From Rhodococcus sp. G-MC3 (GTDB taxonomy: Bacteria; Actinomycetota; Actinomycetes; Mycobacteriales; Mycobacteriaceae): a DNA stretch of 64,000 nt. The stretch is taken from positions 1 to 64,000 of the forward strand of contig NZ_JASISW010000004.1 in assembly GCF_030063335.1 (NCBI RefSeq). Reading direction: 5' to 3'. Under the pieces are notes generated by a model. That model was not told the origin of the DNA. It ran no database searches and saw only the letters and a program-made list of their open reading frames with translations. A program made the position numbers and the translations under genes. Positions 46,263-54,979 of this stretch are shown piece by piece. Each line of letters opens with the position of its first letter. Within the stretch, counting starts at the first letter, position 1.

Positions 46263-47117
46263 GTGGCGACACCAAAGAAGCTTGCAGCCCTACTCGGTCA
46301 ACGCGGCCCGCACAAGGTGCTCCGCGGCAACCTCGCGCTCGCCGGCCAGCCCGGCGTCGTCTTCAGTCCAGCTGAGGGCTACAACTTGCCCGCTGTCGCC
46401 TTCGGGCACGGCTGGCTGTTGGGCGCGGACCGGTACGCAAACACACTGAAGCATCTAGCCTCATGGGGCATCGTTGCGGCCGCCCCCGACACCGAACGTG
46501 GGCCGATTCCATCACATCGAGGACTGGCAAGCGACCTCGGCACAGTCTTGGACATCGTCACCGGTGTTCGGTTGGGAACCGGCAACATCAGTGTCCACCC
46601 CGACAAACTGGCAGTCGTAGGACACGGCATGGGCGCAAGCGTGGCAGTCCTCACCGCTGCGGCCAGGTCCGATGTCAAAGCAGTGGCCGCCTTGTACCCG
46701 GCGCCGTCGTCACCCAGCGCGGAGGAGGCAGCGCACACGCTGACCATTCCCGGACTCGTTCTCGGAGACGCCGCGATCACCGACTCCCTCAACGACAACA
46801 CGGTCTCGCTGGCAGGTGCGATGGGCGGGCCGTCGATCTTCCGCCGGATCGACAAGGCGTCGTCCGACGGAATCGTCGAAGGGCGGCGCCTGATGAGCCC
46901 CCTTGTGGTCGGCGGAACCGAGAGGTCGACAGTGCGCACCACTCGCATCCTGCTCACAGCATTCCTGCTGTTTCACCTCACCGGCGACAAGACGTACGAG
47001 GAACTGGCGGGCGACGCGGAATTGAAAGGCACCCGGCTGATCGACCCGCACGCTCCGATCGCCGATCAGCCGAAACCGAGTCCGCTGTCTGCTGTCCGCG
47101 CGGTCATCGGGCGCTGA
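46263..47117 (+). CDS. Dienelactone hydrolase-like alpha/beta hydrolase (Rv3438 homologue)
   Basis: The protein has 284 residues from GTG 46263, with TAGCGT at -13 to -8 as in a leaderless promoter; GTG 46257 is also possible. The fold has LPAVAFGHGWLLGADRY, HPDKLAVVGHGMGASVAVL with a GHGMGA elbow (Gly in place of the residue after His, and Met where the nucleophile Ser is usual), and a later PGLVLGDAAIT. The usual nucleophile is therefore not obvious, and catalysis is uncertain. In M. tuberculosis the homologue Rv3438 is also near glmS. It is divergent from glmS and convergent with the small 92-residue gene. Confidence 0.78.
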   Translation: MATPKKLAALLGQRGPHKVLRGNLALAGQPGVVFSPAEGYNLPAVAFGHGWLLGADRYANTLKHLASWGIVAAAPDTERGPIPSHRGLASDLGTVLDIVTGVRLGTGNISVHPDKLAVVGHGMGASVAVLTAAARSDVKAVAALYPAPSSPSAEEAAHTLTIPGLVLGDAAITDSLNDNTVSLAGAMGGPSIFRRIDKASSDGIVEGRRLMSPLVVGGTERSTVRTTRILLTAFLLFHLTGDKTYEELAGDAELKGTRLIDPHAPIADQPKPSPLSAVRAVIGR

Positions 47118-47126
47118 AGCCCGGAA

Positions 47127-47405
47127 TCACCCCAACCAACTCGGCCACGGCGAATCATCTTCGTCTTTCTCCTCGGGCAACGCTCGGCGCGGCCTGACGT
47201 CGAGGTTCGCCGGAAGTAGAAACGAGTGCGGCGAGTAGCTGTCATTCCGATCGACCCCTGGCGTCGTCGTGGCGCTCGGCGCTCTTCGCTCGACGACATC
47301 ACGAGTGATTTGCTGAAATCGCAGTGTCGATTTCTCGAGCGAGGTTCGATGCTCGTCGCAGATTCGATCCATTTCCTGTCGCCACCGCGGAGCGGAGTGG
47401 CTCAC
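47127..47405 (-). CDS. Small charged protein, last gene of the WXG operon
   Basis: The 92-residue protein starts MSHSAPRWRQEMDRICDEHR and has a helical, highly charged N-terminal half (TSLEKSTLRFQQITRDVVERR), then a Pro/Asp/Ser-rich tail ending WPSWLG. It has no signal peptide or membrane helix. The ATG overlaps the stop of the 641-residue gene (ATGA), so it is made with it. I do not recognise a family. A role as a chaperone or partner for the upstream secreted-type proteins is possible but unsupported beyond linkage. Confidence 0.65.
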   Translation of the reverse strand: MSHSAPRWRQEMDRICDEHRTSLEKSTLRFQQITRDVVERRAPSATTTPGVDRNDSYSPHSFLLPANLDVRPRRALPEEKDEDDSPWPSWLG

Positions 47406-49327
47406 AGTGGACCCGCCTCGGTGAGGTGTGCACCGGAGCCGGTCGGATCCGGTATCGGAGGTTGGGATATCGGAGGTTGGGGCAGCTCCGGAGATGGAAC
47501 GATGCTCGGTGGCGTGACACCACCATGCGCGAGGGTTTCTGCGGGTATTGCGGACTGGTCGGAAACACCAGCCACCGCTGGGACAGCGGTGTTTTCAGGG
47601 ACAGCGGTATCTGCAGGGACCGCGTTCATCCGAGGGTCAGTGTTCACCCCAGGGGCGAGGGACACCGCGGGGGTCGGCTCGTCCGAACCGGGCGTCGGGC
47701 TCAGCAATCCGTCGGTCTGGACAATGACGGGTAGCCCGAAGGGTCCCGGCCGCACCTCGAAGTGCTGACTGGCACCGTCAGGAGTTCCCAGTTCGAGCGA
47801 TACGGTCCCATTGTGTGTCAATGCGATCCGAGCACTGTGCCCGTCCAGGGCCGCTTCGAGATGCCCACGTTCGGAGGTTCCGTCCACCGGTACGGGCGAG
47901 CCCACCTCAGGAGCAGGCGGAAGTGCGGGTAGCGGGAGCGATGCAGGTGGGGCCGGCGCCGTCGGAGCGGGAAGACTTCCCGGGCCGGCAGTACCGGGCC
48001 CTTCCTGCGGCCCGGCCTCGGCAGGACCGCCAGCATCCGGCCCGGCTGCGGTGAGGCCCTCCATGGCGTCGTCCAACGCGGACTTCAAGCGATCGGTGAG
48101 TTCGGCGCCTGCTTTTTCGATTGCCCCCACAAGATCGTCGCACGTAGGCATTCGTCCGAACAGGGTCTCGAGCGCCGTGCCAACGTTTTCCGGCGTCGAG
48201 TCCTCCGCCGGCCGTCTGTCGGGCACTGGGTTGTTGGGCACTGGGTTGTTGGGCATAGGACTGCTGGGCACAGGACTGCCGGGGACAGCATCAGCAGCTG
48301 CGGGGGCATCGCTCACACGGCCATCGCACGCAGCGATATTCGATGTCATGACACCGGGAGCGGCGACGTTCACAGCAGAGGCGCCCGCAGCGGCAGTACC
48401 CGCGGCTGGAATGCCGGAAACAAGCGGGTCTGTCTCCAGCGGTGGGGAATCGGCGACGAACTCGGTGTTCCCCACCGGCGGAAACTGCGCCGCATCGACC
48501 CCCTCGGCCACCGTTGCCACAGTCGAGAGAATGCTTCGCACAGCAGTATCCGTCGATCCGCAGACCTCCGCGAAGTGCTGACACGCCCCGGACACTATGG
48601 GAGCGAAAGTGTTTCGTAGCCAGTCCGCGCACACGGCCTTCGCAGAGGCCAATCTGTCCCGCTCGGACTGGTCGACAGACCCTGCGTCGACGCCGAACGG
48701 AAGCGCCAGGCCCGGCGCCACCGACGGCACCAGCGACTGCACCGCGGGGAGCACCGCAGCAACCTCGGCAATCAACATGCGCGACGTAGCTATCGGCACA
48801 TCGGGATCGATCTCGGACAGCGCGTCGATGCACTCGACGACAGGGAGGGGCTTTCCGTCGACGAGCCCTTGCTCAGCTGCCGCCGTCGGATCGAAGCGAC
48901 CGATTTCCGCAGCCTTGTCGGCCACCGCAGTACGGATGTTCTCGCCCGCAGCTCCCATGACCTGACCGAGTTGGTCCATCGCCGCAGCGAGTCCACGCGC
49001 GAGAGCGACATCCGAGGCGATGTCGGCCGCTGCTTGCTCCCCCGCCGGACCTTTCCATGCACTTCGCAGCAAGGCCAGCCACTGCTCCTGACTTTCGACC
49101 TCGACCCCGGCTGCGGCTGCACAGTCGGTCGCGGATTTCGCGTCGGCCGACAGACAGGCCAGATTCAGCCCTCGCTGCTGGTCGTAACGGGCGCACAGTT
49201 CGGTGTAGGTCCACGTCGTAGCAGCGCTCACTCGATGAAGGATTGGGAGGTAGCGTTCGAAGTACAGAAGTCCCGCGGCACCGTCGTCGAGAATCTTGTC
49301 GACGGAAGCGCCGCCCTCGGGACTCAT
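47402..49327 (-). CDS. Large WXG-type protein with Pro-rich linker (Rv3439c-like)
   Basis: The protein has 641 residues. The N-terminal ~280 residues are helical and contain a W-x-G motif in LRSAWKGPAGEQAAADIA, followed by a helix of the length seen in WXG100/EspB-like folds. A long Pro/Ala/Ser/Val-rich region follows, with PVPNN repeats. A small beta-rich module near 480-545 (RIALTHNGTVSLELGTPDGA) precedes another Pro-rich tail. M. tuberculosis Rv3439c, an Ala/Pro-rich protein next to Rv3440c and close to glmM and ESX-4, has this layout and place. It overlaps the genes on both sides by four bases. It has no Sec signal, so secretion by ESX-4 is the natural hypothesis. Confidence 0.72.
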   Translation of the reverse strand: MSPEGGASVDKILDDGAAGLLYFERYLPILHRVSAATTWTYTELCARYDQQRGLNLACLSADAKSATDCAAAAGVEVESQEQWLALLRSAWKGPAGEQAAADIASDVALARGLAAAMDQLGQVMGAAGENIRTAVADKAAEIGRFDPTAAAEQGLVDGKPLPVVECIDALSEIDPDVPIATSRMLIAEVAAVLPAVQSLVPSVAPGLALPFGVDAGSVDQSERDRLASAKAVCADWLRNTFAPIVSGACQHFAEVCGSTDTAVRSILSTVATVAEGVDAAQFPPVGNTEFVADSPPLETDPLVSGIPAAGTAAAGASAVNVAAPGVMTSNIAACDGRVSDAPAAADAVPGSPVPSSPMPNNPVPNNPVPDRRPAEDSTPENVGTALETLFGRMPTCDDLVGAIEKAGAELTDRLKSALDDAMEGLTAAGPDAGGPAEAGPQEGPGTAGPGSLPAPTAPAPPASLPLPALPPAPEVGSPVPVDGTSERGHLEAALDGHSARIALTHNGTVSLELGTPDGASQHFEVRPGPFGLPVIVQTDGLLSPTPGSDEPTPAVSLAPGVNTDPRMNAVPADTAVPENTAVPAVAGVSDQSAIPAETLAHGGVTPPSIVPSPELPQPPISQPPIPDPTGSGAHLTEAGPL

Positions 49328-49641
49328 CGCTCGGCGGCACGGTCAGCACCGGCAAGCGACTGCGAGGTGACCTCGTCCGCGGATGTGTAATGCGCACAAC
49401 TTCCGCGGAGTTGGACGGCGTTGTCCTTACTCACTTCGCTCCAGCGGGTAAGCATCGACTCTGCCCCCTCGAAGCCGGCGGCGATTCTCACGCCCAGGTC
49501 ACCGTAGTTTCGCCCGGCTTGGTCATAGCCGAATTCCCACGCTTCGGCCTTGCTTGCGACATCCGACAACGCACCCGACGAGGTGTCGAAATTGTTCGCG
49601 ATGTCGGTGACGGACCTCGAGTCGATCTCCATGTCGGCCAT
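49324..49641 (-). CDS. Small ESX secretion-associated protein, DUF2580-like (Rv3440c-like)
   Basis: The protein has 105 residues from ATG 49641; ATG 49632 lies nine bases after GGGGGA and may be the real start, giving 102 residues. It is all-helical: MEIDSRSVTDIANNFDTSSGALSDVA in the first helix, then a loop WEFGYDQAG in the WXG position, then a second helix (LGVRIAAGFEGAESMLTRWSEV). Near the C-terminus is YTSAD, a match to the YxxxD/E type VII secretion signal. It is the first gene of the operon and overlaps the large WXG gene (ATGA). A heterodimer with the large protein, as for PE/PPE or EsxA/EsxB pairs, is inferred. Confidence 0.7.
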   Translation of the reverse strand: MADMEIDSRSVTDIANNFDTSSGALSDVASKAEAWEFGYDQAGRNYGDLGVRIAAGFEGAESMLTRWSEVSKDNAVQLRGSCAHYTSADEVTSQSLAGADRAAER

Positions 49642-49816
49642 TCCCCCACGTCGAACCGTTCGGGACCGATCGGTCCCCTGCCATGTTCGACGCAGCCCAC
49701 GTGGATACGGTTCCATCCGATACCGGTAACGTCCGAGATCAAGAACTCGGGTCGGACGGTACTTCGAACCTGCGCCGCCCGACCCCGGTAGATACATCTC
49801 ACCTGCGAGGAGTCTC

Positions 49817-50857
49817 ATGCATATCGGAACCATGCTGAATTATTCGGGCGGATTCAGCGAGACCGTCGCAGAAGTGGCGGAGCTGGAGAAGGCTGGCCTG
49901 GACATCATCTTCGTCCCCGAGGCCTATTCGTTCGACGCCGTGAGCCAGCTCGGGTTCCTCGCTGCGAAGACGTCCACGATCAAGATCGCATCGGGCATTT
50001 TTCAAATTTACACACGCACGCCGTCGCTCACCGCGATGACCGCGGCCGGACTCGACTACGTCTCGGACGGCCGGTTCGTGCTCGGGCTCGGCGCGTCGGG
50101 ACCTCAGGTTGTCGAGGGCTTTCACGGCGTCAAGTACGACGCACCCATCGCCCGTACGCGCGAGGTCGTCGAGATCTGCCGCCAGGTGTGGCGTCGCGAG
50201 AAGGTCGAGCACCAGGGCAAGTATTACCAAATCCCGTTGCCCGCCGAGAAGGGCACAGGCCTCGGCAAGCCTCTCAAGCTGATCAATCATCCTGTGCGTG
50301 AGCGCATCCCAGTGGTGATTGCTGCTCTGGGACCGAAGAATGTCGAGCTCACCGCAGAGATCGCCGAAGGCTGGCAGCCCATCTTCTACTTCCCGGAGAA
50401 GGCCGAACAGGTATGGGGCGATGCACTCGCCGCCGGTAAGGCCAAACGCGATCCGTCACTCGGCGAATTACAGGTCTTCGCAAGCCCGACACTGGCCATC
50501 GGCGAGGATGCCGAGAAGTACCTGCCCTGGGTCAAACCCCACCTCGCCCTCTACATCGGAGGCATGGGAGCCAAGGGCAAGAACTTCTACAACGACCTTG
50601 CGCAGCGCTACGGGTACGAGGCCGAAGCCGAGAAGATTCAAGATCTCTACTTGGCAGGCAAGAAAGAGGAAGCCGCAGCAGCGGTGCCCGACGAGTTGGT
50701 TCGCGCGGTCAACCTCATCGGACCGGAGAGCTACGTCAAGGAGCGCGTCGCAGCCTTCGCCGAGGCAGGTATCACGACACTGAACGTCGCTCCGCTTGCC
50801 GAGGATACGGCCGGACGCGTTGCCCAGCTCACTGCGCTACGCAATCTCACCGCGTGA
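49817..50857 (+). CDS. F420-dependent LLM-class oxidoreductase
   Basis: The 346-residue luciferase-like TIM barrel has LEKAGLDIIFVPEAYSFDAVS, IASGIFQIYTRTPSLTAMTAAGLD, a glycine-rich cofactor site LGLGASGPQVVEGFHG, VVIAALGPKNVELTAEIAEGW and a C-terminal ITTLNVAPL. These are marks of the F420-binding LLM group common in mycobacteria and rhodococci (Rv3520c-like). The ATG has GAGGAG upstream. It is divergent from the WXG operon and convergent with glmM. The substrate is unknown. Short tandem repeats follow its stop. Confidence 0.88.
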   Translation: MHIGTMLNYSGGFSETVAEVAELEKAGLDIIFVPEAYSFDAVSQLGFLAAKTSTIKIASGIFQIYTRTPSLTAMTAAGLDYVSDGRFVLGLGASGPQVVEGFHGVKYDAPIARTREVVEICRQVWRREKVEHQGKYYQIPLPAEKGTGLGKPLKLINHPVRERIPVVIAALGPKNVELTAEIAEGWQPIFYFPEKAEQVWGDALAAGKAKRDPSLGELQVFASPTLAIGEDAEKYLPWVKPHLALYIGGMGAKGKNFYNDLAQRYGYEAEAEKIQDLYLAGKKEEAAAAVPDELVRAVNLIGPESYVKERVAAFAEAGITTLNVAPLAEDTAGRVAQLTALRNLTA

Positions 50858-50872
50858 TCGAGCGCATTGCTC

Positions 50873-50930
50873 GAGTAGCCACTGCCTCATCAAAGTAGCC
50901 ACTGCCTCATCGAGTAGCCACTGCCGGATC
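50873..50930. repeat. Three short tandem repeats between the LLM gene and glmM
   Basis: The 18-base unit AGTAGCCACTGCCTCATC begins at 50874 and 50894, and a diverged third copy begins at 50913, with a 19-20-base period. It lies between convergent genes and contains TAG in each copy. It is probably a slippage array in spacer DNA. Confidence 0.85.
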
Positions 50931-50937
50931 GTGTAGT

Positions 50938-52275
50938 TCAGACTTGCCCGACCCGGCTCGCCAGATCCTCGGCGAGTCGGCGGGCGAGATCCGGCTCCGC
51001 GGCCTCGACCATCACTCGAACCAGTTGCTCCGTTCCGCTCGGCCGCAACAGAACTCGACCGGTATCCCCGAGCACGCCCTCCACCTCGGCGACACCGTCG
51101 AGTACGGACTTCGATAACGCCACCGCGACCTTATCCGACACCTTCACGTTGATCAGCACCTGTGGAAGTGTCGTCATCACTGACGCTAGATCCGCGAGCG
51201 AACGGCCTGTGGCAGCCATGCGGTCCATGACCAGCAGAGCGGTGAGAACGCCGTCGCCCGTGGTGCCGAACTGCGGCAGCACGACATGGCCGCTCTGCTC
51301 CCCGCCCAGAGCGTATCCACCGGCGCGCAGTTCTTCGAGCACGTAGCGATCACCTACAGCTGCAGTGCGCAACGTGATACCTGCCTCCCGCATGGCTATG
51401 TGGAGACCGAGGTTGCTCATCACCGTTGCGACCAAGGTGTCGGCGGTCAGTGTTCCCGACTCCTTCATTCCGACAGCCAGCACGGCCATGATTTCGTCGC
51501 CATCCACGATCGCACCCGTCGCATCGACGGCGAGGCAGCGATCGGCGTCGCCGTCGTGCGCGATTCCCAGATCGGCGGAGTGCTCGACGACCGCCTTTTG
51601 CAGAGCGTCCATGTGAGTCGAACCGCAACCGTCGTTGATGTTGAGCCCGTTCGGCTCGGCATTGATTGCAATCACCGTGGCACCCGCGGCGGTGTAAATC
51701 TCAGGTCCGACGACCGACGCCGCTCCATGCGCGCAATCGACCACGATCGTCAGACCGTCGAGGCGATTCTCGGGTGCAGTTCCGACATGGTCGATGTAAC
51801 GCTTGGCGGCGTCGTCCGCGATGCGAACACGCCCGATCCGGTCACCGGTTGCCGCGAACGACATGGCCCCGCCTGCGATGAATTGTTCGATTCGATCCTC
51901 TACGTCGTCATCGAGCTTGTGCCCGCCCGCGGCGAAGATCTTGATCCCGTTGTCCGGCATCGGATTGTGCGAGGCTGAAATCATCACGCCGAGCGCAGCG
52001 TCGTACTCCGAAGTAAGAAAAGCTACGGCGGGCGTGGGAAGAATTCCGACGTCGACGACATCGACGCCCGAAGCTGTCAGACCTGCGGTCACGGCGGCAG
52101 CAAGCATTTCGCCACTTGCGCGCGGATCACGGCCCAGGACGGCCACCGGACGGGCATTTCTCGACTCGGGCGCGAGTACCGCGGCCGCGGCCTTGGCGAC
52201 CTGCAGCGCAAGTTCTGGAGTAAGCAGGCCGTTGGCCAGTCCCCGAACCCCGTCTGTTCCGAAAAGTCGAGTCAT
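50938..52275 (-). CDS. glmM: Phosphoglucosamine mutase
   Basis: The 445-residue enzyme converts glucosamine-6-phosphate to glucosamine-1-phosphate. It has the N-terminal [15 protein letters not shown], the catalytic phosphoserine loop [17 protein letters not shown] near 100, the metal-binding DGDADR ([12 protein letters not shown]) near 240, and the C-terminal phosphate-binding [12 protein letters not shown]. The length is normal. The ATG has AGGGGG ten bases upstream. It lies downstream of the rplM-rpsI operon, separated from it by a strong terminator, as in M. tuberculosis. GlmS, acting before it, is also in this window. Confidence 0.98.
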   Translation of the reverse strand: MTRLFGTDGVRGLANGLLTPELALQVAKAAAAVLAPESRNARPVAVLGRDPRASGEMLAAAVTAGLTASGVDVVDVGILPTPAVAFLTSEYDAALGVMISASHNPMPDNGIKIFAAGGHKLDDDVEDRIEQFIAGGAMSFAATGDRIGRVRIADDAAKRYIDHVGTAPENRLDGLTIVVDCAHGAASVVGPEIYTAAGATVIAINAEPNGLNINDGCGSTHMDALQKAVVEHSADLGIAHDGDADRCLAVDATGAIVDGDEIMAVLAVGMKESGTLTADTLVATVMSNLGLHIAMREAGITLRTAAVGDRYVLEELRAGGYALGGEQSGHVVLPQFGTTGDGVLTALLVMDRMAATGRSLADLASVMTTLPQVLINVKVSDKVAVALSKSVLDGVAEVEGVLGDTGRVLLRPSGTEQLVRVMVEAAEPDLARRLAEDLASRVGQV

Positions 52276-52306
52276 ACGAATAGTCCCCCTTGACGAGAAA
52301 ACATCG

Positions 52307-52358
52307 AAAAAAACGCCGCGAGGGCAGGCACCCGATACTGCGGCGCCTGCCCTCGCGG
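52307..52358 (-). terminator. Rho-independent terminator of rplM-rpsI
   Basis: On the minus strand a perfect 14-bp stem (CCGCGAGGGCAGGC and complement at 52316-52329 and 52345-52358), with a 15-base loop, is followed by GCG and seven T residues (A-run 52307-52313). It lies 20 bases past the rpsI stop. Confidence 0.92.
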
Positions 52359-52378
52359 GTAAAACTGGTGTGAAAGCG

Positions 52379-52930
52379 TCAGCGCTTGGAGTACTGCGAC
52401 GCCTTACGGGCCTTCTTCAGGCCGTACTTCTTCCGCTCGACTGCACGAGCGTCACGCGTGAGGAATCCAGCGGCCTTGAGCGCCGGGCGATCATCGGGGG
52501 TGACCTCGATGAGCGCACGCGCGATGGCGAGACGCAATGCGCCTGCCTGACCGGAGGGCCCGCCGCCGTGAAGCAGAGCGATGATGTCGAAGGACTCTGC
52601 ACGGTCCACGAGGACCATGGGAGCCTTGATGAGCTGCTGGTGAACCTTGTTCGGGAAGTAATCTTCCAGAGTGCGGCCGTTGAGCTTGAAGCCACCGGTA
52701 CCGGCCGAGAAGCGGACGCGCGCGACAGCTTCCTTACGGCGACCGACGGTCTGAACGGGGCGATCGAACAGGATCGGTGCGGGCGCTGCAGCAGCGGCCT
52801 CGATCTCTTCGACGACCTCGGGCTCTTCGACAGCCACAAACTCGTCTGCGGCGATCTCGACCTCTGGAGCAGATTCGACCTCTGCGGGGTTTTCCTGCGA
52901 CGTCACGTCATTTCCCTCCGGCGCCGTCAC
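52379..52930 (-). CDS. rpsI: 30S ribosomal protein S9
   Basis: The protein has 183 residues. The S9 core is from [16 protein letters not shown] (near residue 61) to the end, [11 protein letters not shown], with [10 protein letters not shown]-like [12 protein letters not shown] and [19 protein letters not shown]. The first ~55 residues are a Glu/Ala/Val-rich acidic extension that many actinobacterial S9 proteins carry in shorter form. The ATG overlaps the rplM stop (ATGA). A later start (GTG in the extension) cannot be excluded. Confidence 0.98.
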   Translation of the reverse strand: MTAPEGNDVTSQENPAEVESAPEVEIAADEFVAVEEPEVVEEIEAAAAAPAPILFDRPVQTVGRRKEAVARVRFSAGTGGFKLNGRTLEDYFPNKVHQQLIKAPMVLVDRAESFDIIALLHGGGPSGQAGALRLAIARALIEVTPDDRPALKAAGFLTRDARAVERKKYGLKKARKASQYSKR

Positions 52931-53370
52931 TGGGACACCTGCTTGATCTCGAACGGAACGGGCTGCTGCGCGGTGTGCGGGTGGTTCGGTCCCGCGTACA
53001 CCTTGAGCTTGCCCACGATGGCATTACCGAGCTTGTTCTTCGGGATCATGCCCTTGACTGCCTTCTCCACCAAACGATCCGGGTTGTTCTCCAGGATCTG
53101 TCGAGTCGAGCGCGACTTCAAGCCGCCCGGGTGGCCGGAGTGGTGGTGGTGGAACTTGCCGTCGAGCTTGTTGCCACTGACGGCAACCTTCTCCGCGTTG
53201 ATGATGACGACGAAGTCGCCACCGTCGACGTTGGGTGCGTAGGTCGGCTTGTGCTTGCCGCGGAGCAGAGTCGCTGCCTGGACGGCGAGGCGTCCGAGCA
53301 CGACGTCCGTGGCGTCGATCACATGCCAAGTCCGGGTGGTGTCCCCGGCCTTCGGGCTATATGTAGACAC
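52927..53370 (-). CDS. rplM: 50S ribosomal protein L13
   Basis: The protein has 147 residues from GTG 53370, which has AGGA eight bases upstream. The frame reaches 53406 but the family normally starts with STYSPKAG. Motifs are [31 protein letters not shown] and [11 protein letters not shown]. It is first in the rplM-rpsI operon. A promoter about 130 bases upstream leaves a long leader; L13 is known to control its own operon in E. coli, and whether that holds here is unknown. Confidence 0.98.
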   Translation of the reverse strand: MSTYSPKAGDTTRTWHVIDATDVVLGRLAVQAATLLRGKHKPTYAPNVDGGDFVVIINAEKVAVSGNKLDGKFHHHHSGHPGGLKSRSTRQILENNPDRLVEKAVKGMIPKNKLGNAIVGKLKVYAGPNHPHTAQQPVPFEIKQVSQ

Positions 53371-53500
53371 AGAAATTCCTGTCTTCATGATGTCGCTGCT
53401 GGCCAAAGCGTGTTGATGACCTCGGCGGCCAGTTGAGACCCGAGATCAAGAGTTCGCTGCGCAGTACTTCGCGCGGCGAGCCCATGCACGCCAACGAGGG

Positions 53501-53530
53501 ACGATACCGGCAAGTACTCCCCCAGGTCAA
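53501..53530 (-). promoter_or_regulatory. Candidate rplM promoter
   Basis: On the minus strand TTGACC (53525-53530) and TATCGT (53501-53506) are 18 bases apart. The transcript would start near 53494, leaving an untranslated leader of about 124 bases before rplM. Confidence 0.55.
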
Positions 53531-53580
53531 AACAGGTCTCACCGATCGACCTCGGTCTGCGACGATCGTGGCCGCGAGCG

Positions 53581-53922
53581 TCAGCGCAACCGTACGCAGG
53601 CGATACACCGCACTGCCGCGGGGAGGGCCTCCAGCCGAGCATCGGCGATGGGTTCGCGGCATCGATCGCACCTGCCGTAGGTGCCAGCCTCCACCCGCTC
53701 GGCCGCGGCATCGAGCTCACGGATCTCGTTCTCGGCATCGTGTGCGAGCGAGCCCACCGTCGCCCGCTCGAATGCGATGGTCGACCCCTCGGGATCGTGC
53801 TCGTCGTCGTCGGTCGAGAACTTCGATGCGGCGACGATCTCCTCGAACTGCGCTCGCAACGACTCGAGCCGGGCAACTGCTACTGCCCTGGCCTCGGTAA
53901 TTCGAGTCCGATGTACGTCCAC
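53581..53922 (-). CDS. TraR/DksA-type C4 zinc-finger protein
   Basis: The protein has 113 residues from GTG 53922. A helical N-terminal part (ARAVAVARLESLRAQFEEIVAA) is followed by an acidic stretch (STDDDEHDPEGS), a second helix (ATVGSLAHDAENEIRELDAAAERVEAGTYG) and a four-Cys zinc finger CDRCREPI...CIAC. This is the actinobacterial DksA/TraR-like layout. These proteins can bind RNA polymerase through the secondary channel. It lies between the ESX-4 terminator and rplM on the same strand; its transcription could reach the rplM promoter region. The role is not known for this branch. Confidence 0.9.
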   Translation of the reverse strand: MDVHRTRITEARAVAVARLESLRAQFEEIVAASKFSTDDDEHDPEGSTIAFERATVGSLAHDAENEIRELDAAAERVEAGTYGRCDRCREPIADARLEALPAAVRCIACVRLR

Positions 53923-53964
53923 CCTGTCAGTGAACTACACAATCGGGGCAACACCCAGTGCGGA

Positions 53965-54008
53965 CAGCAGTCGGCCCCGGCATCGTGTGATGCCGGGGCC
54001 GACTGCTG
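53965..54008. terminator. Strong hairpin terminator of the esxU-esxT transcript
   Basis: A perfect 20-bp GC-rich stem (core GTCGGCCCCGGCATC and complement) with a GTGT loop lies 12 bases past the esxT stop. No T-run follows, as often in actinobacteria. Confidence 0.88.
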
Positions 54009-54020
54009 CGAGGGCTCAGA

Positions 54021-54311
54021 TCAGGAGAAGCGCGACCTGTTGGCAGCCTCTTGCTCCATCATGCGCTGATTACCCGAGGTAACCGAGCCGATGAGGCTCT
54101 GCAGAACGCCGTTGAGCTCGTTCTGAGCGTTGTTCCACTCACCTTGCTTGACCTGGTACGCATCGGAGTCGGCGCCCTGCCACGTCGCCACGAGCGGCTG
54201 TATCGATGACTTGATCTCGTCGAGCTTCTCGTTCAACGACGACCATTTGGTGGTCATCCCGCCGGCCAGATCACCGATCGCGCCGAAGTTGTACTTGATT
54301 TCACCGTTCAT
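54021..54311 (-). CDS. esxT: WXG100 protein EsxT (ESX-4)
   Basis: The protein has 96 residues from the second of two adjacent ATGs (GAGGG is seven bases upstream of it). The helical hairpin carries the W-x-G motif in PLVATWQGADSDAYQ at the turn. No YxxxE signal is seen at the C-terminus, which ends RMMEQEAANRSRFS. Located 146 bases after esxU and before a strong terminator, it is one half of the predicted EsxU-EsxT heterodimer secreted by ESX-4, with the same gene order as Rv3445c-Rv3444c. Confidence 0.92.
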   Translation of the reverse strand: MNGEIKYNFGAIGDLAGGMTTKWSSLNEKLDEIKSSIQPLVATWQGADSDAYQVKQGEWNNAQNELNGVLQSLIGSVTSGNQRMMEQEAANRSRFS

Positions 54312-54459
54312 CATCAGTCCCTCGTATTCGTAGCGTCGACCGCAGTCGACTCAGTCAGTGAAGTGTTGTCGGGGTTGGGCAAGACATCAGGTAGAGCGCA
54401 AGCCTCTGAAGCGCAGACGGTTCAGTCCATGAACAGGTTCGGCACCCCACGGCCATCGA

Positions 54460-54768
54460 TCAGAGGTTGAGCGTGCCGGCCACATTCTGGAAGCCGGAGA
54501 CGTTGTCCTGCTCGGACTGGTCGTACTGAATGCCGCTCGTCTTGATCGACTCACTGATTCCGGCGAGGGCGTTCTCCAATTTGAACGCGCTCGAGTCCCA
54601 ATTGGTCATGACCTGAGCGAACGTGGTCGAGGCCGTCCCCTTCCAGATACCGGACGCAGCCAGATCGACATCGGAGCGAAGCGCCCGAAGCAAGCCGCCG
54701 ATCTGGTCACGCAGGCCGTCGACCTTTGCGGCGACAGCGATCATGGTCTGAATGTCGGTTTCTGCCAT
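54460..54768 (-). CDS. esxU: WXG100 protein EsxU (ESX-4)
   Basis: The 102-residue helical hairpin has the W-x-G motif in ASGIWKGTASTTF. YDQSE near residue 86 is a match to the YxxxD/E type VII signal. The ATG has AAGGAG six bases upstream, a strong site. The 211 bases between this gene and the Rv3446c-family gene may contain its own promoter, so the secreted pair could be made in excess of the machinery. EsxU and EsxT are the defining substrates of ESX-4. Confidence 0.92.
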   Translation of the reverse strand: MAETDIQTMIAVAAKVDGLRDQIGGLLRALRSDVDLAASGIWKGTASTTFAQVMTNWDSSAFKLENALAGISESIKTSGIQYDQSEQDNVSGFQNVAGTLNL

Positions 54769-54979
54769 GTCGACTCCTTGTATCCTTCACGTGTCCGCGT
54801 TTCCGCGTACCCGTGTTTCTATGGTTTCGAGCACTCGGACGAATACTCGGACGAGACGGTGATTCGCGGTCGTGAGAACTACGACGACATTCCTGCGGAT
54901 CTCCCCTACATACCCTTGGACGCACGGGCAGTACGAATCGGTTCCATCGAATGCACAATTTCTCGAAACTTCTTCCCGC

